From contig CAYIEP010000032.1 of assembly GCA_964362515.1 (NCBI GenBank), forward strand, positions 1-5,958: a DNA stretch of 5,958 nucleotides, in the 5' to 3' direction. Shown piece after piece: positions 5,576-5,958 of this stretch; positions within the stretch are counted from its first letter, which is position 1, and every line of letters begins with the position of its first letter. The position numbers were made by a program, and so were the translations under genes. Source of the stretch: CAYIEP01 sp964362515 (GTDB taxonomy: Bacteria > Patescibacteriota > Minisyncoccia > UBA6257 > UBA9933). The notes under the pieces are model-generated. The model was not told the DNA's origin, made no database searches, and was given only the letters and a program-made list of their open reading frames with translations.

Positions 5576-5958
5576 TTACACTTGTTTTCTAATTCCCATA
5601 AGCCATAATAATTTTTCAAGTGAACTTACCGGAAAAAGTTTTAAGAATGAACGCGTCACAAAAATAGCGGAAAACATGCTGATAATTACACCGATGCCGA
5701 GTGTTAACGCAAACCCCTTTACGACGCTGGTTGTAAAATAATACAAAACTATCGTTGTAATCAGCGTTGAAATATTAGAATCGCGAATTGAAGGCCAGGC
5801 CCGAGTAAAGCCGATATCAATGGCGGATCCCAAGTTTTTTCCGGCGCGCACTTCCTCTTTCATTCTTTCAAAAATAAGAATATTGGCGTCAACCGCCATG
5901 CCGATTGAAAGAATAAAGCCGGCAACGCCCGCCAAAGTGAGAGTAACCGGCACTAATT
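5576..5958 (-). CDS. secD: Protein translocase subunit SecD, C-terminal part (5' end outside window)
   Basis: The last 127 codons and stop of a gene entering from the right edge; the frame is open to position 5956. It contains the SecD transmembrane signature GMAVDANILIFERMKEE (residues about 18-34 of the visible part). This is followed by AGKNLGSAIDIGFTRAWPSI and DSNISTLITTIVLYYF, then FALTLGIGVIISMFSAIFVT, all hallmarks of the SecD C-terminal RND-type helices. SecD and SecF together form the 12-helix proton-driven accessory of the Sec translocon. The N-terminal half with the large periplasmic-type P1 domain is missing, so overall length cannot be compared. A GTG at 5951-5953 is an internal valine, not a start. 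The gene ends in TAA one base before the secF start, indicating translational coupling. Confidence 0.95.
   Translation of the reverse strand, partial: LVPVTLTLAGVAGFILSIGMAVDANILIFERMKEEVRAGKNLGSAIDIGFTRAWPSIRDSNISTLITTIVLYYFTTSVVKGFALTLGIGVIISMFSAIFVTRSFLKLFPVSSLEKLLWLMGIRKQV

Noticed and set aside
4654..5619. SecF starting at the TTG at 5619
   Set aside because: It would add 15 residues unlike SecF N-termini and overlap secD by 44 bases. The GTG at 5574 fits the family start and the coupled junction better.

Overview
The window is a chromosomal segment of what is most likely a Candidate Phyla Radiation bacterium (Patescibacteria, Parcubacteria-like). The base composition is AT-rich. The ATPase carries a CxxC-x17-CxxC zinc ribbon of the kind common in Patescibacteria. 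A sigma-region-4/HARE-HTH protein leads the operon, and none of the internal gene starts has a convincing Shine-Dalgarno site. TGA is used as a normal stop (end of secF), which argues against the TGA-recoding CPR lineages. The lineage is an inference from protein style; no marker gene here proves it.

Layout, left to right. Positions 3-89 (+) hold the last codons of elongation factor P, followed by a stem-loop terminator (109-155). A perfect 21-bp inverted repeat with a 3-nt loop (189-233) follows. It looks like a bidirectional terminator between efp and a converging minus-strand gene, and it covers that gene's stop codon. That gene (about 216-559, minus) is a decayed winged-helix protein, readable only through several frameshifts and stops. 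All remaining genes are on the minus strand and are transcribed right to left.

Transcription from the right edge first meets the C-terminal end of secD (cut by the window) and secF, joined stop-to-start with one base between them. A separate promoter-like element overlaps the secF stop codon and precedes a three-gene operon. This consists of a sigma-region-4/HARE-HTH DNA-binding protein (3548-4600), a 414-residue protein with one N-terminal membrane segment (2283-3527), and a VirD4/TraD/HerA-type P-loop ATPase with a zinc ribbon (632-2266).

The main point of interest is this operon. The membrane protein and the ATPase read like the two halves of a single membrane-anchored coupling-protein-like pump. 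They are encoded as separate adjacent genes under a transcription-factor-like first gene, and no relaxase, VirB4 or pilin is visible in the window. SecDF supports protein export at the membrane and EF-P supports translation of proline-rich stretches; both are housekeeping genes. The pump's substrate (DNA or protein) cannot be read from the sequence.
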